NCBI GenBank assembly: GCA_015661985.1
Contig: DQVB01000314.1
Coordinates: 1-16,550 of the forward strand
Source of the DNA: Planctomycetota bacterium
Lineage (GTDB): Bacteria; Planctomycetota; Planctomycetia; Pirellulales; Thermoguttaceae
Length of the DNA stretch: 16,550 bases
Direction of reading: 5' to 3'
The notes beneath the pieces were generated by a model. The model was not told where the DNA came from. It did not search any database and saw nothing but the letters and a program-made list of their open reading frames with translations. This document shows, one piece after another, positions 1 through 8,157 of this stretch. Position 1 is the stretch's first letter. Every line of letters begins with the position of its first letter. Position numbers and translations under genes: made by a program.

Positions 1-246
1 GCCCCGGCCCTGTCGTCGGGAACCGTATGTCCACTGGGTCAATCGTCGCGCGACAACTACCGCGCCAGCCAGATCACCGTGCACGATTCTGCGGCACCAC
101 CAAGGACAAATCCGAATGTCCAGATCCCTGATGACAAGAACACTGGCTGTTATCCAGCGGCTGCGGCACAGCATCTGGCGGTGCACTGGTACGTTCGGGA
201 ACATTTGGATTTCGGGGCGTGTCTGTTGGACAATTGCGCGCGGTGA
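1..246 (+). CDS. 3' end of an unrecognised protein (partial)
   Basis: The first frame of the window is open from base 1 to a TGA at 244-246, giving 81 residues of a protein that begins outside the window. Third codon positions are richer in G and C than second positions, as expected for real coding sequence here. The visible tail contains VHWYVREHLDFGACLL and ends in DNCAR. I do not recognise the family and see no catalytic motif, membrane segment or signal. It lies on the same strand as the large propeller protein at 976 but is separated from it by about 730 bases, so co-transcription is doubtful. It could be a chance open frame; the codon pattern is the main argument for it. Confidence 0.45.
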   Translation, partial: APALSSGTVCPLGQSSRDNYRASQITVHDSAAPPRTNPNVQIPDDKNTGCYPAAAAQHLAVHWYVREHLDFGACLLDNCAR

Positions 247-954
247 TTTAGAATACTACCAGAAACTACGGGGGTATGCCGCGTGCTCTGCTCGGGCACC
301 ACACGGGTCTGCGCTCCCGCCTGTGCGGCCGTTTGGCCAGCCAGCAATCATGGCTTTCGCCGCGAGCGGTCCTTCGTAGTCCTGCCTTTGTTCGTAGTCC
401 CGCCTTCAGGCGGAATGATCGGCTCCGTTTGCTGGCGCCCCCATTCGGCCTGAAGGCGGTACTGCAAACAGTGCAGCAGCTTGCTCGGCTCCCGGACTGT
501 CAGGCGATTTTGAACCATGCCGGACCGGACCGCAGTCGAACTTGGCAACTTCCGTTGTCATAACGGGTTACGGCGCCGGCCGGCGTGAGAGTGTTCATGA
601 GGAGAGTTCGGTTCGGGGACGCGAAGAGACCGAGGGGCGGACACCCCGGGCCGGTTGCGGGCCGGAGGGGCCGCCGGTAAGCTGGCCGTCGCTCGAATCT
701 GGATATGACAACTCGGCCGCCACTTCGATCCGGGAAAGGGAGTCGCACTGGGGAGAAGATTGTGCGGCGCATTCCGGCTGGCAGCCCGCTTGCCGCCGTG
801 GTGGTCGCTGGGGAACTGGGGAGCTGGAACGGTGCCCGCCGTGGCGAGCGAAGGACATATGGACCAACCAGCGGAACCACCAGCTCTGCGATGAGGGTTT
901 ATCACGGGCGGAGCCAGCGCGGTAATGGGCGAGGCTGTAGGCTGTGGCCACTTT
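247..954. other. Gene-poor interval upstream of the propeller protein
   Basis: No open frame here has both a start with a ribosome site and protein-like composition. The interval holds the inverted REP-like pair at 394-465, a small hairpin with CCGTT and AACGG arms near 552-566, and GC-rich direct and inverted repeats between about 570 and 680, including two copies of GGGCCGG. The 640-955 part probably contains the promoter and leader of the gene at 976, but no convincing -35/-10 pair can be picked by eye. Confidence 0.5.
394..465. repeat. Inverted pair of 24-nt REP-like palindromes
   Basis: Bases 394-417 and 442-465 are 24-nt units in opposite orientation that match at 21 of 24 positions. 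Each is itself a short palindrome with core CCGCCTTCAGGC or its complement. Together they can form a long hairpin with a 24-base loop. Just upstream, TTCGTAGTCCTGCCTTTG at 373-390 is a degenerate direct copy of the left arm, TTCGTAGTCCCGCCTTCA at 391-408. The arrangement resembles bacterial REP/BIME elements. No REP-associated transposase is in the window. Confidence 0.75.
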
Positions 955-968
955 CCTCGAACGAGGAG
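955..968 (+). promoter_or_regulatory. Ribosome site inside a small hairpin, propeller gene
   Basis: GAGGAG at 963-968 lies 7 bases before the ATG at 976 and is the reason for choosing that start. The same bases form part of a perfect 5-bp hairpin, CCTCG-AA-CGAGG at 955-966, so the ribosome site is partly paired in the leader. This could lower translation, but the stem is short. Confidence 0.5.
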
Positions 969-975
969 TTCGGCG

Positions 976-3900
976 ATGATCCCGAGGCAACGTGCCGCGT
1001 CCTTTGTGCGACCAGGCCTTCCGTTGGTGACCGTCTTGTTGTTGCAGGCGACGTGCGTGGGAGCCGAGTGCAGGGCTTCCGACTCAGACCGCGTCTTTGC
1101 CCGGCGGATACTTCAACTGACGGGGGTGGCCGGTGGGCTGGTGGTGCATGTCGGCTGTGGGGATGGGCGGCTGACGGCAGCCTTGCACAGGGGCAATGCC
1201 TACCTGATCCAAGGGCTCGATACCAGCGCCGAGAACGTTGCCAAAGCCCGGGGATACCTGCGCTGCAGGAACCTGTACGGCCCTGTGTCGGTGGCCCAAT
1301 ACGACGGGAAGAACCTGCCTTACGGCGACAATATCGTGAACCTGATCGTGGCGAGCGTCGGGTCTCATGTGGCACGGGAGGAGATCAGCAGGGTGCTCGT
1401 CCCGGGTGGTGTGTGTCTGACCCTGGGCTCTGACAATTCCCTTCTTGACTCCTTCCGCAAACCTTGGCCGAACAACATCGACGACTGGCCTCAGTACTTG
1501 AACAAGGCCGACAATAACGCCGTGGCCAAAGATTCTGTGGCGGGTCCGCCGCGGCTGCTCCAGTGGACCGACAAACCGGTCTGGTCCCGTTCCCACATGA
1601 CCATTCCCACGGTGGCCAGCCTGGTCACCAGTAAGGGGCGTCTATTCTCGATCGAAGACTCCGCTCCCCCGGACAACCCGTTCCTTCCCGCGGCGTTCCG
1701 CATCGTTGCCCGCGACGCGTTCAACGGCAAGGAGCTGTGGAGCCGCAAGATCGCCCGCTGGGAATCGGTGACGATGTACATCAAATGCCAGCCTGTGCAG
1801 CAGCAGCGGCGCATGGTCGTGGTGGGCGAGACGCTCTACTGCACGCTGGAGCTGGAAGGTCCGCTGTCCGCCCTCGATGCGGCTACCGGCGAAGTACTGA
1901 AAGTCTACGAGAACACCGATCCGACCCAGGAGGTGGCCTACGACCAAGGCATCCTGTTCCTGAATATCGGAGACCGCTTTCCCAGCGCGGCTTATAACAT
2001 CGTGAAGTTGAAAGGAATGCCTTTTGCCATTGGAGCGGACCCCTCACAGCCTTTCCACGGCTGCGGTTTCAAGGAGGGTTATGCTCCGGAGGTCAATGAC
2101 AAGGAAGCCTCGACGAGTGTGATCGTCGCCCTCGACCCTGAAACCGGCAAGCAGCTTTGGGCCATCCGCAATATCAACACGTACACCGCCGGATCATTGG
2201 CTGTCAAGGGAGAGCATGCAGTCTATCAGGCGGCAGACGGGTTGTTCTGCGTCAGTGCCAAGACGGGCAAACGCCTTTGGACTGTAAAGAAGAAGATCGT
2301 CAACGCGGTGGGGCATGATTCGCACACTCCGGGCACGACGCCGAATACGGTCGTCATCGGTGGTGACAAGGTGTTTGCCGTCGAGTCAATACCCACAAAG
2401 CGGATCCTCCCAAACGCCAAGAATATGCTGTACGCCTATGCGTTGAAGGACGGCAGGCAACTGTGGCAGGTTCCGATCAGTGGGAATTACCAGGCTCCAT
2501 GCGACGTTTTCTACGTAAAGGGAAGGTTGTGGATCGGCGGGCCGCATCCGACGCAGCTCGATCCGGAAACCGGGGCTGTGATCAAGGTGCTCGTGCAGAA
2601 GATGACAGGCCCCATGAGCCATGATCGCTGCTACCGCAATCTCATTACCGAACGGTACTTCATCAACAGCAAAACGGGCGGTGCCGACTTTCTGGATCTG
2701 GATACCGGTCAGGAATTCCCCCACCACTGGACTCGCGGCTGCTGTGGCATGGGCGTCCTTCCGGCGAACGGGCTCGTCTACTCCACGCCCTACGCGTGTC
2801 AGTGCAGTATGGGGTCCATGTTTCAGGGGATGAATGCCTACGCTTCCGTTCAGCCCACACTACGGAGGTCGGACGAGCCGATCCTCATCGAACGTTCCGT
2901 GCGTCTGGAGAAAGGGGCGGCCTACGGCAGGATCCCAGACGCCACCGCCGCGGGTGACGAGGATTGGCCGATGTACCGCCACGATGGATTCCGCAGCGGC
3001 ATCACCAGGTCTCCGCTTCCCGCAACACTCAAGCTGCATTGGGAGACGAAGCTCCCCAGCAGGCCGAGCGCCGTCACTTCGGCTGCCGGGAAGGTATTCG
3101 TCTGCGCTGTCGATACGCATGCGCTGTATGCTCTGGACCACGCAACCGGCATGAAGCAATGGACATTCACCGCGGACGGCCGCATCGACTCGCCTCCCAC
3201 GTATTACAAGGGCATGGTCTTGTTCGGTTCGCGTGACGGCTGGCTGTACTGCCTGAGAGCCTCAGACGGCGTATTGGCGTGGCGGTTCAAAGATCTGCCG
3301 GACCGACTGATCGGCGCCTATGGCCAGTTGGAATCGAAATGGCCCGTTTCGGGAAGCGTGTTGATCCTGAACGACACGCTCTACTTCGCCGCGGGGCGCT
3401 GTTCATACCTGGACGGCGGGATCGTTCTCTACGCGTTGAATCCCCGCACTGGGGAACTGCTGAAGAGCCGCTCGTGTTACGGCCCCTTCTCCGACAAGAC
3501 GGGCTTCCCCATCGGCGGGCATGGAGGGTTCAAGAACGATATTCTGGTGACAGACGGCACCAGGCTGTACCTGCGCCACAAGGCCTTCGATCTCGACCTG
3601 GCCGACACAATCGGCCGGCGGCACATCGTTCCCAGTGCCGGCTTTCTGGACCAGCGACCTCACCACCGCACGTGTTGGTCCGTTAGCGCCTCGATCGGCA
3701 GGTGGTCTACTGACATTCTGGTGAGCGATGGTGAGCGGTACTACGGGGTCCAGGGTTTTCCACTCTGGCAAAACCACTCCTACTTTGACCCGCGCCGAAA
3801 CGGGTACACACTTTCCGCGGGCCTCTTGGGTTCGACGCCGCAGGTCACGGCAGAGGACGGGGCGAGAGACAGGCGTGGCCTCAGGAGAAAGGGCCGTCGT

Positions 3901-4206
3901 GGAGCCGGCGGCAGAGAACTCTGGCAGGCTTACATCCCCATCACCGGCAAGGCGATGGCCCTGGCCGGCGATGTGTTGTTCGTTGCCGGCGAGCCCATGA
4001 AGTTCGACGATCCCTCGTACCACAACTACGTGGCCGCTTACAACGGCCGGCTGGGAGGACGGCTGTTGGCCGTATCCGCGACGGATGGTAAGAAGCTGGC
4101 CGAGTACAAACTCAGAGCCGCCCCATCCTGGGACGGCATCGCCATCGGCAACGCCCGACTATATATCAGCCTGGCCGACGGTACCGTTCAGTGTTTCGGC
4201 CAATGA
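976..4206 (+). CDS. Secreted methyltransferase-like/PQQ-type beta-propeller protein
   Basis: This 1076-residue protein starts with a likely signal peptide (basic MIPRQR, then a hydrophobic stretch at about 14-26). Residues 37-150 resemble a class I SAM-dependent methyltransferase: VHVGCGDGR at 57-65 fits motif I, LDTS at 81-84 fits the acidic end of the second strand, and LVPGG at 141-145 fits the motif before strand five. The rest is a long PQQ-type beta-propeller with blades ending in patterns such as ALDPETGKQLW (about 383), LFCVSAKTGKRLW (about 423), LYAYALKDGRQLW (about 485), LYALDHATGMKQW (about 717) and LYCLRASDGVLAW (about 757). This architecture is known from planctomycetes, but its substrate is not. 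A longer start at 925 would put 17 extra residues before the signal and has no better ribosome site. A basic stretch with GLRRKGRRGAGG interrupts the propeller near residue 970. Convergent with the next gene. Confidence 0.9.
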   Translation: MIPRQRAASFVRPGLPLVTVLLLQATCVGAECRASDSDRVFARRILQLTGVAGGLVVHVGCGDGRLTAALHRGNAYLIQGLDTSAENVAKARGYLRCRNLYGPVSVAQYDGKNLPYGDNIVNLIVASVGSHVAREEISRVLVPGGVCLTLGSDNSLLDSFRKPWPNNIDDWPQYLNKADNNAVAKDSVAGPPRLLQWTDKPVWSRSHMTIPTVASLVTSKGRLFSIEDSAPPDNPFLPAAFRIVARDAFNGKELWSRKIARWESVTMYIKCQPVQQQRRMVVVGETLYCTLELEGPLSALDAATGEVLKVYENTDPTQEVAYDQGILFLNIGDRFPSAAYNIVKLKGMPFAIGADPSQPFHGCGFKEGYAPEVNDKEASTSVIVALDPETGKQLWAIRNINTYTAGSLAVKGEHAVYQAADGLFCVSAKTGKRLWTVKKKIVNAVGHDSHTPGTTPNTVVIGGDKVFAVESIPTKRILPNAKNMLYAYALKDGRQLWQVPISGNYQAPCDVFYVKGRLWIGGPHPTQLDPETGAVIKVLVQKMTGPMSHDRCYRNLITERYFINSKTGGADFLDLDTGQEFPHHWTRGCCGMGVLPANGLVYSTPYACQCSMGSMFQGMNAYASVQPTLRRSDEPILIERSVRLEKGAAYGRIPDATAAGDEDWPMYRHDGFRSGITRSPLPATLKLHWETKLPSRPSAVTSAAGKVFVCAVDTHALYALDHATGMKQWTFTADGRIDSPPTYYKGMVLFGSRDGWLYCLRASDGVLAWRFKDLPDRLIGAYGQLESKWPVSGSVLILNDTLYFAAGRCSYLDGGIVLYALNPRTGELLKSRSCYGPFSDKTGFPIGGHGGFKNDILVTDGTRLYLRHKAFDLDLADTIGRRHIVPSAGFLDQRPHHRTCWSVSASIGRWSTDILVSDGERYYGVQGFPLWQNHSYFDPRRNGYTLSAGLLGSTPQVTAEDGARDRRGLRRKGRRGAGGRELWQAYIPITGKAMALAGDVLFVAGEPMKFDDPSYHNYVAAYNGRLGGRLLAVSATDGKKLAEYKLRAAPSWDGIAIGNARLYISLADGTVQCFGQ

Positions 4207-4303
4207 TGCTGTCCCGGCGCCGGTCGACTGTGCACTGGATTTGGGGACCCAAGAAGAAGCACCCGCTTGAAGGATCTCCTGTTGATCGTGGGCCGACTTT
4301 CGT

Positions 4304-5809
4304 TCACGCCTTTCGCAGCGGCGGCGTAGACTCGTCCACCGACTCGTCGGCACAGAACCAACCCAACCGGCCGAGGAGTCGGAAATAGATGATCGTCACG
4401 GGAAGGAAGAAGGCGATCGTGATCCCCTTGCCGACCATACCTGCATACGTGTGGGCCAAGACGGCCAGGGCAAGAAAGACGCCCATCAGTAACGTCGTCT
4501 TCAGATAGAAGACGGCCCACGCGCGCCATGTGCCCGGGATCGCCTGGAGGATCTTGGCCGAGAAGACGCCCCACGGCGCCCCGGCCTCCACGGCGCTCAA
4601 CAGGGTGACGGGGAAGAGGACAACGGCGCTGCTGTGCCCCAGGATGGCGGTGGCCAATGGGCCCAGGCCGGCCAGCCGAGCGAACAGCGCGCCGGGCAGA
4701 CCGGCAAAGAGAAAGGGGAGGATGATATACAGGCATTGGAAGAGAGCGTCCAGCCACTCCGGCTGCTCCCAATCTTCCAGCGTGTCGCACCCTTCCACGG
4801 TGTGCTGAACGATGGCCAGCCAGAAGGGGGCCAGGAAAGGTATGCAGACCAGCGTCGCGGCAAACCCCAGGGTATCGATCACCACACCCAAATAGGAGAG
4901 GGGCGGGGCGGTCCACGTTTCCAGAATCATGGCGATCAGGTTCATCAGCCAAATGCCCAACAGGCATAGGGTGAGGACCAGCCAGCGCCGGCGCACTTCC
5001 TCCTCGTTCAAGTAGCTGATCACCCCTGAGCGGAAGAGCCACGGGGGCGGTTTCCGCGAGGGTTTCAGTTCCCACTGCCTTTCCTCCTGGGCCATGCGAT
5101 CTTCTTCTTCGAGCCGCCGTTGGCCTCGTGCCAGCACGTCCTCCAGATAGGGTCCGTAATCGACGGCCGGCGGCGTGTCGCCGGTCCCGTACTGTTCGGT
5201 GCGAGGGATGGCCGGCTCCGGCGGCGCCGGCGCGGGCGACGGGGCGTGGACCACCGCTGGGTGCTGGCAGTCGGGGCATGCGATCTCGGTGCCCACCTGA
5301 TCTTCGGTGGCCAGGAGCCTCGTGCCACACAGCGAACACTTCACTCCAATGTAGCGCTGCTCGGCCGACGGCGCAGAGGCCCAATCGTCCTGATCGTCCA
5401 GCAAGTCGTATTCTTCTTGGCTGGCGCCCGGCTCCTCGTCGGGAGGCTCCTCCTCGGCCGGTATCGTCTTCAGCGGCGGCACGGTGACCCCGGTGTGGCA
5501 GTCGGGGCAGGTCAACTGTTCACCCACCTCTTCGGGTGTAGCGTACAGACTGGTGCCGCAGACATCACAGCGCACCGGGATGTACGTTTTCGCTGCCGAT
5601 GGGCTCTCCTCCCCTGCTGTCAACTCGTGCGCCCCAGTAGCCTTGATCCGAGCGATCCGTTCAGCCAGCTGCTCGGGCGTCGGCACCGTGAACTTCCCAT
5701 GACAACAGGGGCATCGCCGGTGTTTGCCCGCGTATCGGCGCCGAGCGCCCAACAGCGTGGTGCAATGGGGACAACGGAATTCGATCTCGGCCCTTCCAGG
5801 ATCGGACAC
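4304..5809 (-). CDS. Triple zinc-ribbon polytopic membrane protein
   Basis: This 501-residue protein has three N-terminal zinc ribbons: CPHC(13-16)/CPCC(33-36), CDVC(81-84)/CPDC(101-104) and CSLC(158-161)/CPDC(178-181). Acidic and proline-rich linkers join them, followed by a charged probably helical segment at about 220-250. From about residue 276 there are roughly six hydrophobic segments, for example WLVLTLCLLGIWLMNLIAMI, so the C-terminal half is embedded in the membrane and the ribbons are probably cytoplasmic. The first ribbon resembles the MJ0042-type CXXC ribbon common in planctomycete and delta-proteobacterial proteins. Translation starts at a GTG preceded by GGGGCGAGG. It lies 103 bases downstream of the phosphohexomutase gene on the same strand and may share its transcript. 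The molecular role is unknown; DNA, RNA or protein binding by the ribbons is only a family-level guess. Confidence 0.88.
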   Translation of the reverse strand: MSDPGRAEIEFRCPHCTTLLGARRRYAGKHRRCPCCHGKFTVPTPEQLAERIARIKATGAHELTAGEESPSAAKTYIPVRCDVCGTSLYATPEEVGEQLTCPDCHTGVTVPPLKTIPAEEEPPDEEPGASQEEYDLLDDQDDWASAPSAEQRYIGVKCSLCGTRLLATEDQVGTEIACPDCQHPAVVHAPSPAPAPPEPAIPRTEQYGTGDTPPAVDYGPYLEDVLARGQRRLEEEDRMAQEERQWELKPSRKPPPWLFRSGVISYLNEEEVRRRWLVLTLCLLGIWLMNLIAMILETWTAPPLSYLGVVIDTLGFAATLVCIPFLAPFWLAIVQHTVEGCDTLEDWEQPEWLDALFQCLYIILPFLFAGLPGALFARLAGLGPLATAILGHSSAVVLFPVTLLSAVEAGAPWGVFSAKILQAIPGTWRAWAVFYLKTTLLMGVFLALAVLAHTYAGMVGKGITIAFFLPVTIIYFRLLGRLGWFCADESVDESTPPLRKA

Positions 5810-5912
5810 AGCCTCGCCCCGCCAAACAGCTTGTCAAACCAACAACCTGGGGCGTGGGGGCCGCACACACCGGAACGGCGGAGGCGGCCCACCGACAAAC
5901 GGCTCCTCGGCC

Positions 5913-7322
5913 CTACCGTTCGCCGATCGCTCGGCACGGGTTGCCCATCACCTCTTCATAACGCCCCCACAAAGCGTCGCCGCACCGCGGCATGGCGTCA
6001 CAGAACCGCCATACGAGCTGATTCAGGGAGTGCCAGTCTCGGGATTCAAACCGGAACGTCAACGCCGGCTCGCTGAGCGAGCCTCGAACCAGCGCCCAGC
6101 CATCGGGGAAGTCGATCCGCACCCCGTCCAACACCCGCTGGGGATGGCCCATCCACGTGGCCTGCACGTGCTCCAAAACGCTCTGGTGATCCCGGGGATC
6201 GACCGGCACGCGCAGATCCGGCGTGACATAGGCCCGGGGGCATCGCCGCCGCCACCAGGCCAGTGACCGGCCGCTGTCGGCCAGGAAAGCCACAACTCGG
6301 CAAACGCTCATCAGGGCATCGTCGCCGCCGCTCAGTTCCCCATAAAAGAAGTGGCCGCTGACCTCGGCTCCGAACAGCGCATCGGCATCAAGCATGCGCG
6401 CGCAGATAAACCCGTGGCCGCCCCGTTCCACCAGCGGACGGCCGCCCAACTGGACAGCTGCCCGGGGGACCACGTCGGAGAAGGTCTGGTCGTATACGAA
6501 CGCCTTCCCCGACAGCTGGCGGCCGAAACTCTGCAACAGTACCCACGTGGCCTCCTCGGCCGTCAGCACCACGCCGTCGTTGTCGACCAAAGTCAGGCGG
6601 TCGCCGTCCCCGTCGAAGGCAATGCCCAGGTCGGCGCGCTCGTGATCCACCGTTTCGGCCAGGGCTTCGAGCAATTCGGCACGGGAGCAATCGGCCACCG
6701 CGCCGCCAAAGTCCGGTTGGGGACTATCGCGGATCACCAGGATCACCGCCAGGGGAAAGACGGCCTGCAGATAGCGCCGGGCCCGCAACGCCCACGTCCC
6801 GTGCATGGCGTCCAGGACGATCCGCACCCGCGCGTTGCGCCACTCCACCCACTTCTGTTGGAGCCAACCCACGTAGTCGTAAGAAATGTCCAGCTCGCGC
6901 CGCGAACCAGCCCCGCACCTGCGCCGCCGCGGCTGCCGCCGTGCCGCCGCCTCACGCAACGCCGCCACGTCCTGCGACGTGGGAGGCCGGTTGCCGATCA
7001 TCCACTTCAACCCGTTCGTGTCCGCTGGGTTGTGCGATGCCGTGACCACCGCGCAACCCTGCGCCCGCAACCGGCGATGGGCATAGTAGACCATCGGCGT
7101 GGGCAGCTGCCCCAGCTCCACTACGTCCATCCCCGCCCGACAAAGCCCGTCGGCCAGAGCCTCCATGAAAGCGGGCGTAGAGGCCCTCGTATCCCCGCCA
7201 ATGACGAACTTGGCCCGCGGCCTCAGCTGCCCGCCCAACGCCGTGCCCCACCGGCGATACAAGCGAGGCGTCAGCTGGCCGTCCACCTTCCCCCGGATGT
7301 CGCACGGCTTGTAGATGCTCAA
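5913..7322 (-). CDS. Phosphomannomutase/phosphoglucomutase family protein
   Basis: This 469-residue alpha-D-phosphohexomutase interconverts hexose 1- and 6-phosphates and supplies nucleotide-sugar precursors in the cytoplasm. All four family signatures are visible. They are the phosphoserine loop TASHNP at 94-99 (Ser96 is the phosphorylated residue), the magnesium loop DGDGDR at 237-242, the sugar-specificity loop EVSGH at 320-324 and the C-terminal phosphate-binding loop RGSLSEP at 413-419. The N-terminus IYKPCDIRG is typical, and the length matches bacterial PMM/PGM enzymes. The start is a TTG preceded by GCGAGGG six bases away; no upstream ATG fits. An arginine-rich patch (RRQPRRRRCGAGSRR, 128-142) occupies a variable region. 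Substrate preference among mannose, glucose and glucosamine cannot be read from the sequence, so no gene symbol is given. Confidence 0.95.
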   Translation of the reverse strand: MSIYKPCDIRGKVDGQLTPRLYRRWGTALGGQLRPRAKFVIGGDTRASTPAFMEALADGLCRAGMDVVELGQLPTPMVYYAHRRLRAQGCAVVTASHNPADTNGLKWMIGNRPPTSQDVAALREAAARRQPRRRRCGAGSRRELDISYDYVGWLQQKWVEWRNARVRIVLDAMHGTWALRARRYLQAVFPLAVILVIRDSPQPDFGGAVADCSRAELLEALAETVDHERADLGIAFDGDGDRLTLVDNDGVVLTAEEATWVLLQSFGRQLSGKAFVYDQTFSDVVPRAAVQLGGRPLVERGGHGFICARMLDADALFGAEVSGHFFYGELSGGDDALMSVCRVVAFLADSGRSLAWWRRRCPRAYVTPDLRVPVDPRDHQSVLEHVQATWMGHPQRVLDGVRIDFPDGWALVRGSLSEPALTFRFESRDWHSLNQLVWRFCDAMPRCGDALWGRYEEVMGNPCRAIGER

Positions 7323-7381
7323 CAGTACCCTCGCCTTCTCAATTGGCCCTGAATCCGGTCATCAAGGATATCACAATCGCC

Positions 7382-7398
7382 CCGGCGCCGGGCGCCGG
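7382..7398. repeat. Perfect 8-bp dyad upstream of the phosphohexomutase gene
   Basis: CCGGCGCC and GGCGCCGG flank a single G. The dyad lies about 60 bases upstream of the TTG start at 7322, where it could be an operator or a cruciform. It could equally be a product of the GC-rich composition. Confidence 0.4.
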
Positions 7399-7487
7399 AA
7401 GACCTCACCCCCTCGGCCGTCCGCGCCATGCCCCCGGCCACCGCCGAAACGGTTCGCCGAAGGAGCTCATCCAACACCCCAAGCCCC

Positions 7488-7514
7488 CAACGTGGGGCAG
7501 ACCTCCAGCCTGCC
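7488..7514. repeat. REP-like palindrome, family 2, copy 1
   Basis: Begins CAACGTGGGGCAGACC and ends AGCCTGCC. It is closely related to the units at 8888-8914 (opposite orientation) and 14556-14583. On the minus strand it folds into an 8-bp stem with a GGA loop and two G-T pairs. It is intergenic. Confidence 0.65.
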
Positions 7515-7889
7515 ACCGACCACCCAAAACATGCGCGCGTGGGGCACACATGTACCACGCGTAAAACTCACAAACAGCAGGCCTGGACACCAACTCAGCG
7601 CTGCATCCACGGGTCGCCCCTACTGCTGCGGTGAGTGCTGAAAACCTCCCAACGCCCATTCCCAACCACCTCACTGATTATCCTACGCCAACCGCCCCGG
7701 CAAGGCCACTCCAACCGGCGCCGCGCCCGCCTTGAACGCCCAACACTCCCGCAACAGGGCTGTCCAATGGGCGACGTGCCGAGGCCAGAACGCCCACTTG
7801 ACCGGCCCGCACGGGCCCCTCTCCCCCGGTGGGTCCGCGGGTCCGGGCACCCCATGGCCCGGCCGGTCCAACTACGGTCGACGCGGCTG

Positions 7890-8009
7890 TCAAGCCCGGG
7901 GGTCCCAGACGGTCCCCGGCGGGATCCGGGCGACCACCGTAAGTAGTTTGGCCTCAATGAGTTCAGGCGTGTAGCCGATGTGGCAGAGCAACGGGCGTTC
8001 AGACGTATT
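7890..8009 (-). pseudogene. Coding-like remnant of unknown origin
   Basis: On the minus strand the frame ending at the TGA (7890-7892) is open back to another TGA at 8010-8012 and reads LLCHIGYTPELIEAKLLTVV before ending VWDPRA. Base bias by codon position (third highest, second lowest) is coding-like, which the frame beyond the upstream stop lacks. It has no start codon with a ribosome site. It could be the 3' remnant of a decayed gene or a chance frame. Confidence 0.3.
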
Positions 8010-8087
8010 TCAGAGCCGCTCTCCGCGCCGCGGGGGCCTTGTCTTCTGATCGCTGGAGAGCGTTTTTGGGGAACACACTCCGGAAAA

Positions 8088-8157
8088 GGGCTCCTCCGAT
8101 CGTGGACCTGTTGGCAGCTGCGAAACAGGCCAGCGGACACGGATCGGAGAGGTGCCC
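8088..8157. other. Long imperfect stem-loop
   Basis: GGGCTCCTCCGATC at 8088-8101 pairs with GATCGGAGAGGTGCCC at 8142-8157 as 13 base pairs with one T-T mismatch and a 2-base bulge. Inside it CCTGTT pairs with AACAGG around an 11-base loop. On the minus strand the hairpin is followed directly by TTTT, so it could be a weak intrinsic terminator or a structured RNA element reading leftward. No adjacent gene explains it. Confidence 0.5.

Noticed and set aside
570..700. Possible structured RNA such as part of a group II intron
   Set aside because: It is GC-rich with small hairpins, but I could not find a domain V-like hairpin, intron boundaries or a reverse transcriptase.
4188..5384. A 398-residue minus-strand frame
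   Set aside because: It overlaps the zinc-ribbon protein in another frame and has Arg/Gly/Pro-rich composition typical of a shadow.
5120..7352. Two long plus-strand frames (5120-6076 and 6351-7352)
   Set aside because: Antisense to the zinc-ribbon and phosphohexomutase genes, with no motifs of their own.
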